Below are positions 7,206-10,160 of a stretch of 10,160 bases of DNA, in pieces. Source of the stretch: Syntrophomonadaceae bacterium (GTDB lineage: Bacteria > Bacillota > Dethiobacteria > SKNC01). The stretch's first letter is position 1, and every line of letters starts with the position of its first letter. A model generated the notes under the pieces. It saw only the letters and a program-made list of their open reading frames with translations, was not told the DNA's origin and did no database searches. Position numbers and translations under genes: made by a program. Location: assembly GCA_003555415.1 (NCBI GenBank), contig PWHX01000033.1, forward strand, positions 1-10,160, in the 5' to 3' direction.

Positions 7206-7458
7206 AGTGTTCTTCCCTGGGTTTGGCCTCATTAACGATAATTTCTCGTCCATCTAGACCAACCCCGTTCATAGCCTCTATCATTTTATCTGCTTCCCCT
7301 TCAGGAACTTCAACGAAACCGTATCCCTTAGATCTGCCTGTCCGGTTATCTGTAATTATTCTGCAGTTCAGCACCTCACCGTGCTGTGCAAAAGCAGTTA
7401 TAAGATCATCTTCCTTTAAAGCCCAGGGAATATTGCCTACATATAAGGTCTTAACCAT
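7204..7458 (-). CDS. Small single-RRM RNA-binding protein
   Basis: The 84-residue protein is almost entirely one RNA-recognition motif. RNP2 is LYVGNI at 5-10 and RNP1 is KGYGFVEV at 44-51, with aromatic residues Tyr6, Tyr46 and Phe48 positioned to stack on RNA bases. A short charged tail (about 78-84) follows the fold. It resembles the cyanobacterial Rbp proteins and similar stand-alone bacterial RRM proteins, some of which are induced by cold, but its RNA targets cannot be read from sequence. The ATG at 7458 has AGAGGTGA five bases upstream. The gene has a 123-base AT-rich leader after nadD and ends in a strong terminator, so it looks like its own unit set into an otherwise conserved nadD-yqeK pair. 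A ten-codon frame ends in a TAATG overlap with its start. Confidence 0.93.
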   Translation of the reverse strand: MVKTLYVGNIPWALKEDDLITAFAQHGEVLNCRIITDNRTGRSKGYGFVEVPEGEADKMIEAMNGVGLDGREIIVNEAKPREEH

Positions 7459-7581
7459 TATGTCACCTCTCTTTCTTCATACCTCTTCATATGGATATTA
7501 TTTTCCCAATTTGATAAAAATATGCAATTAATATACAATTAGCCAAATAAATTACATAACAATATAACGCTGTTAAATTTA

Positions 7582-8214
7582 TCAACTGCAATACAGCTTG
7601 TTTTTCAAAATGTACTGCTCAACTCCCGATGTTGTTAAGTATTTTATGGTTTTATTTTCCTTTACCCTCTCTCTTATATCTGTTGAAGAAATGCCCACTC
7701 CCGGTATAGTCAGAATGGAAATCCTGGACAAAAGCTCCCTGCTTGTTTTTTGTTCTAACCGGGACAGGGAATAACCTGGTCTGGTTACCGCTATAAAATA
7801 ACACAGCTGTAGTAGTTCATCATAACCTTTCCAGGTATTAATATCCAGGATGGCATCTGCGCCCGTAATAAAGTAGAGTTTTTTTTCTGGACCCAATATT
7901 TCCCTGAATTGCGTAACTGTATCAATGGTATATGTGTACGTATGTGCAGAAGCATCCATTTCTATCCTGGAAATTACAAAGTAGGGGTTGTTAACGGTAG
8001 CTAAAACAGTCATCAAATAACGATGCTGCGCATGGCTTAATAACTCTTCTTTTTTATGGGGGGGATAACCAACCGGAACAAAATAAACTTTCTCCAGGTT
8101 GTATTTTTCCCTGGCTTCCTCCGCAGCTAACAGGTGACCAATATGTATAGGGTCAAAGGTTCCCCCCATAATTCCAATGTTCCCTTTTTCCCTGGCTTTC
8201 TCCTTCCCCACCAT
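7582..8214 (-). CDS. nadD: Nicotinate-nucleotide adenylyltransferase
   Basis: NadD joins nicotinate mononucleotide and ATP to give deamido-NAD, a step of NAD synthesis shared by the de novo and salvage routes. The 210-residue protein has the nucleotidyltransferase signature GGTFDPIHIGH at 17-27, with the HxGH motif at 24-27. It also has PPHK at 51-54, FITGAD at 115-120 and the C-terminal ISSTDIR at 175-181. Length is normal. The first ten residues are a polar lead-in. The ATG at 8214 is supported by GAGGTGA four bases upstream. It lies 33 bases downstream of obg with no terminator between, so the two are probably co-transcribed. No convincing terminator follows nadD, so some readthrough into the RRM gene is possible. 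Confidence 0.97.
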   Translation of the reverse strand: MVGKEKAREKGNIGIMGGTFDPIHIGHLLAAEEAREKYNLEKVYFVPVGYPPHKKEELLSHAQHRYLMTVLATVNNPYFVISRIEMDASAHTYTYTIDTVTQFREILGPEKKLYFITGADAILDINTWKGYDELLQLCYFIAVTRPGYSLSRLEQKTSRELLSRISILTIPGVGISSTDIRERVKENKTIKYLTTSGVEQYILKNKLYCS

Positions 8215-8247
8215 TTATTCACCTCGATAATTATACTTTCTTCTAGA

Positions 8248-9543
8248 CTAAAAACCTTCTTCAGAATAGTTAAATTCCATTTTTCCTATCCGCACTAAGT
8301 CTCCTTCTTTAACGCCTTTTTCTTTTAATGCTTTTTCCAATCCTATACGGTCAAAATAGCGTTGAAGCCTAAATAATGCTTCTTCGTTGTCAAAATCAGT
8401 CATATGGACATATCTTTCAATAGTTTTCCCTTTAACCAAGTACGCTTCTCCATCAAATTCTATTATAAATTTTTCTTCTGGCTCATACTTGTAAACTTTT
8501 TTATCTTCTGTTTTATCTTTAACTTCCTCCTCCAGCTGTACCTCTCCATCTACTTCCTGTAGTTTCTCTAAAAGAAAGTAAAGAAGTTCTTTAATACCCT
8601 CTCCGGTTACTGCAGAAACAGCAAAAATAGGATGATCACCTTCTAATTCATCTTTTAACCTTTGTAAATTCTCCTTACCTTCAGGGAGATCAATTTTATT
8701 GGCGGCTATAACCTGAGGTTTCCTGGTTAGGGTTTTGCTATACAAAGCCAGTTCCCTCTGCAGGGCTTTAAAATCCTCCAGGGGATCCCTTCCTTCTGTG
8801 CCGGCAGTATCCAGGAGAAATAGTAAAACTTTGGTTCGTTCAATATGTCTTAAAAATTGTAGACCCAAACCTGTTCCTTTATGGGCACCTTCTATTATTC
8901 CCGGAATATCAGCAACAAAAAAGCTTTCCCCTTTTGCTACTTGAACCTCTCCTAAATTTGGGCTCAAAGTAGTAAAAGGGTAGGAGGCAACCTTAGGCCT
9001 GGCTGCCGAAACTCTGGACAAGAAAGTTGATTTCCCGGCATTAGGGAAACCTACCAATCCAACATCCGCCATTAGCTTTAATTCTATAACAACCCGGAGT
9101 TCTTCACCGGGTTCACCTTTTTCTGATAGTTTAGGAGCTTTGCGGGTAGAAGTAGCAAACCGGGCATTACCCCGACCTCCCCGGCCACCCTGTGCTATAA
9201 CAGCTTTTTCCCCCGCTTTGGTTAAATCGGCAATTTTTTCTCCCGTTTCTTCATTATAAACTACTGTGCCGGGAGGGACTTTTACTTCCAGATCAGAAGC
9301 GTTTTTCCCGTGACATTTCTTCCCTTTGCCGTGGGGACCCCTGTCAGCTTTAAGGTGCTGCTGATATTTAAAATCCAGCAAAGTCCGTAAACCCTCATCT
9401 ACTATAAATATTACGCTGCCTCCTCGACCGCCGTCACCTCCGTCAGGCCCCCCATGGGGTCTGTATTTTTCCCGGAGAAAAGATGTAACGCCGTTTCCGC
9501 CGTCACCTCCCTTTACAAATACCTTTACTCTATCAACAAACAT
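8248..9543 (-). CDS. obg: Obg/CgtA ribosome-assembly GTPase
   Basis: Obg is an essential GTPase that acts in late assembly of the 50S subunit and links growth to GTP/ppGpp levels. The protein has three parts: the glycine-rich Obg fold (1-158), the G domain and a C-terminal OCT domain (about 352-431) typical of Gram-positive forms. G-domain motifs are G1 GFPNAGKS at 165-172, the TT of switch I at 191-192, G3 DIPG at 212-215, G4 NKID at 282-285 and G5 SAV at 310-312. A short acidic linker (334-348) joins the last two domains. I chose the ATG at 9543, giving the canonical MFVDRV and 431 residues, because AGGTGG lies five bases upstream. A GTG at 9552 and an ATG at 9546 are in frame but poorly spaced. 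The rpmA terminator lies upstream, so the gene should have its own promoter, but I see no convincing hexamer pair in the gap. Confidence 0.98.
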   Translation of the reverse strand: MFVDRVKVFVKGGDGGNGVTSFLREKYRPHGGPDGGDGGRGGSVIFIVDEGLRTLLDFKYQQHLKADRGPHGKGKKCHGKNASDLEVKVPPGTVVYNEETGEKIADLTKAGEKAVIAQGGRGGRGNARFATSTRKAPKLSEKGEPGEELRVVIELKLMADVGLVGFPNAGKSTFLSRVSAARPKVASYPFTTLSPNLGEVQVAKGESFFVADIPGIIEGAHKGTGLGLQFLRHIERTKVLLFLLDTAGTEGRDPLEDFKALQRELALYSKTLTRKPQVIAANKIDLPEGKENLQRLKDELEGDHPIFAVSAVTGEGIKELLYFLLEKLQEVDGEVQLEEEVKDKTEDKKVYKYEPEEKFIIEFDGEAYLVKGKTIERYVHMTDFDNEEALFRLQRYFDRIGLEKALKEKGVKEGDLVRIGKMEFNYSEEGF

Positions 9544-9648
9544 CATAACCACCTTATTCTTTGGATTAGTTTTACTTATTATTTTAGTATTGCAAATTTT
9601 TCACACTAAATACCGTTATTCTACAATCTTGTAATCATTCCCTTTATT

Positions 9649-9686
9649 AAAAAACAATAAAAAAAATCCAGCACTTTTAGTACTGG
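9649..9686 (-). terminator. Intrinsic terminator of the rpmA operon
   Basis: On the minus strand CCAGTAC (9686-9680), loop TAAAA and GTGCTGG (9674-9668) form a 7-bp stem with one G-U pair. It is followed by ATTTTTTTTATTG and a second T-run. It begins six bases after the rpmA stop and separates rpmA from obg. Confidence 0.88.
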
Positions 9687-9691
9687 AACAG

Positions 9692-9985
9692 TTATCCAAC
9701 CACCGTAGTTTCCATAGGAACTACGTTTACCTTTTTTTTACGCTTTCCTGTTCGTTGGAAGGTAACAAGACCATCAACCTTGGCAAACAAGGTGTCATCC
9801 TTGCCCATCCCAACATTCAACCCAGGGTTAAACTTGCTTCCCCTTTGGCGGACCAGGATAGTTCCGGCGTTAACATTTTGGCCGTCCTGTCTTTTCACAC
9901 CAAGTCTTTTAGCATTACTGTCCCGTCCGTTTCTAGAACTACCCACACCTTTTTTGTGAGCGAATAGCTGAAGATTAAATTTCAT
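9692..9985 (-). CDS. rpmA: 50S ribosomal protein L27 (bL27) with cleavable N-terminal extension
   Basis: L27 sits at the peptidyl-transferase region of the large subunit, its N-terminal tail reaching toward the P-site tRNA. The 97-residue precursor starts MKFNLQLFAHKKG. It carries the Firmicutes extension ending in NLQLF, which the protease Prp removes so that the mature protein begins AHKKG. The core motifs NGRDSNAKRLGVK (19-31) and GTILVRQRG (41-49) are intact. I chose the ATG at 9985 because GGAGGTGA lies just upstream and it gives the canonical N-terminus. A TTG at 10012 would add nine residues and place the ribosome binding site inside the gene. The start overlaps the end of prp by 11 bases, and a terminator follows at once. 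Confidence 0.98.
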   Translation of the reverse strand: MKFNLQLFAHKKGVGSSRNGRDSNAKRLGVKRQDGQNVNAGTILVRQRGSKFNPGLNVGMGKDDTLFAKVDGLVTFQRTGKRKKKVNVVPMETTVVG

Positions 9986-10160
9986 GTTGTTCACCTCCAA
10001 TATTATTTTCAATTTGTATATAACCGGTATACTCCTTTTGTATTTCCTCCAGACCTAAAATCATTGTCTCCAGGAGTAAACCCACTTTCTCCAACTCTGC
10101 TTCTGTTAAGTTACCCGGAATATAACACTCTATAAGTCCCTCTTCTATCTTGAGTTCGGG
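9975..10160 (-). CDS. prp: Ribosomal-processing cysteine protease Prp (C-terminal part only)
   Basis: The frame is open from the right edge of the window and ends with TAA at 9975, giving the last 61 residues. They match the C-terminal part of the Prp (YsxB) family, with EGLIECYIPG followed by LLLETMILGLEEIQKEY. Prp removes the N-terminal extension of L27. Its catalytic histidine and cysteine lie in the N-terminal half, outside the window, so activity cannot be judged here. Identification is helped by context: prp lies between rplU and rpmA in Firmicutes, and the L27 downstream carries the cleavage motif. The rpmA ribosome binding site is inside the prp coding region, which points to coupled translation. 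Confidence 0.9.
   Translation of the reverse strand, partial: PELKIEEGLIECYIPGNLTEAELEKVGLLLETMILGLEEIQKEYTGYIQIENNIGGEQHEI

Noticed and set aside
7459..7581. Terminator after nadD or promoter for the RRM gene
   Set aside because: There is no stem followed by a U-tract. TTAACA with TAATTT 16 bases downstream is possible but matches too few consensus positions in such AT-rich DNA to call.
9553..9648. Promoter for obg
   Set aside because: One is expected after the rpmA terminator, but no -35/-10 pair with sensible spacing stands out; TTGCAA and TAAAAT both occur but are not spaced as a pair.
9986..10012. TTG start extending L27 by nine residues
   Set aside because: The ATG at 9985 gives the canonical L27 precursor N-terminus and has GGAGGTGA at proper spacing.
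1..10160. tRNA, rRNA, CRISPR array, insertion sequence, prophage or defence island
   Set aside because: I saw no cloverleaf, repeat-spacer pattern, transposase, integrase or defence-gene domains. The content is a conserved housekeeping cluster plus larA.

Overview
The window reads as a chromosomal housekeeping segment of a Gram-positive Firmicute, most likely of the class Clostridia. This rests on four things: an L27 with the Firmicutes N-terminal extension, preceded by the end of its maturation protease gene prp; an Obg with a C-terminal OCT domain; the order prp-rpmA-obg-nadD-yqeK-LCP-rsfS-leuS-comEA, which is familiar from clostridial and Peptococcaceae-type genomes; and moderately AT-rich DNA with strong GGAGG-type ribosome binding sites. 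I cannot place the genus.

Layout. Almost everything is on the minus strand, so transcription runs from right to left. At the right edge lies the tail of prp, overlapping rpmA by 11 nt and closed by a clear intrinsic terminator. Next come obg and nadD, 33 nt apart and probably co-transcribed. An 84-residue single-RRM RNA-binding protein follows, with its own AT-rich leader and a strong terminator, so it looks like an independent unit inserted between nadD and yqeK. Then come yqeK, a divergent LCP/LytR-type membrane protein (coupled by a TAATG overlap) and rsfS. A perfect 10-bp hairpin separates rsfS from leuS, and comEA follows leuS. A small unrecognised 68-residue protein gene with an inverted repeat in its leader ends the minus-strand block. 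The only plus-strand gene, at the left edge, is a LarA-family nickel-pincer 2-hydroxyacid racemase, convergent with the small gene.

How the genes fit together. The core theme is ribosome biogenesis and growth control: L27 and its protease, the ribosome-assembly GTPase Obg, the ribosome silencing factor RsfS and leucyl-tRNA synthetase. Alongside these are nucleotide metabolism (NadD for NAD synthesis, YqeK for Ap4A removal), an envelope protein (LCP) and a DNA-uptake protein (ComEA). LarA is metabolic and unrelated.

I see no tRNA, rRNA, CRISPR array, insertion sequence, prophage gene or obvious defence system, and no gap longer than about 125 bases lacks a gene. I do not see a clearly new multi-gene system. 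The points most worth a second look are the RRM island with its overlapping mini-ORF, the LCP protein that has lost most of the family's conserved arginines, and the small protein with its structured leader.
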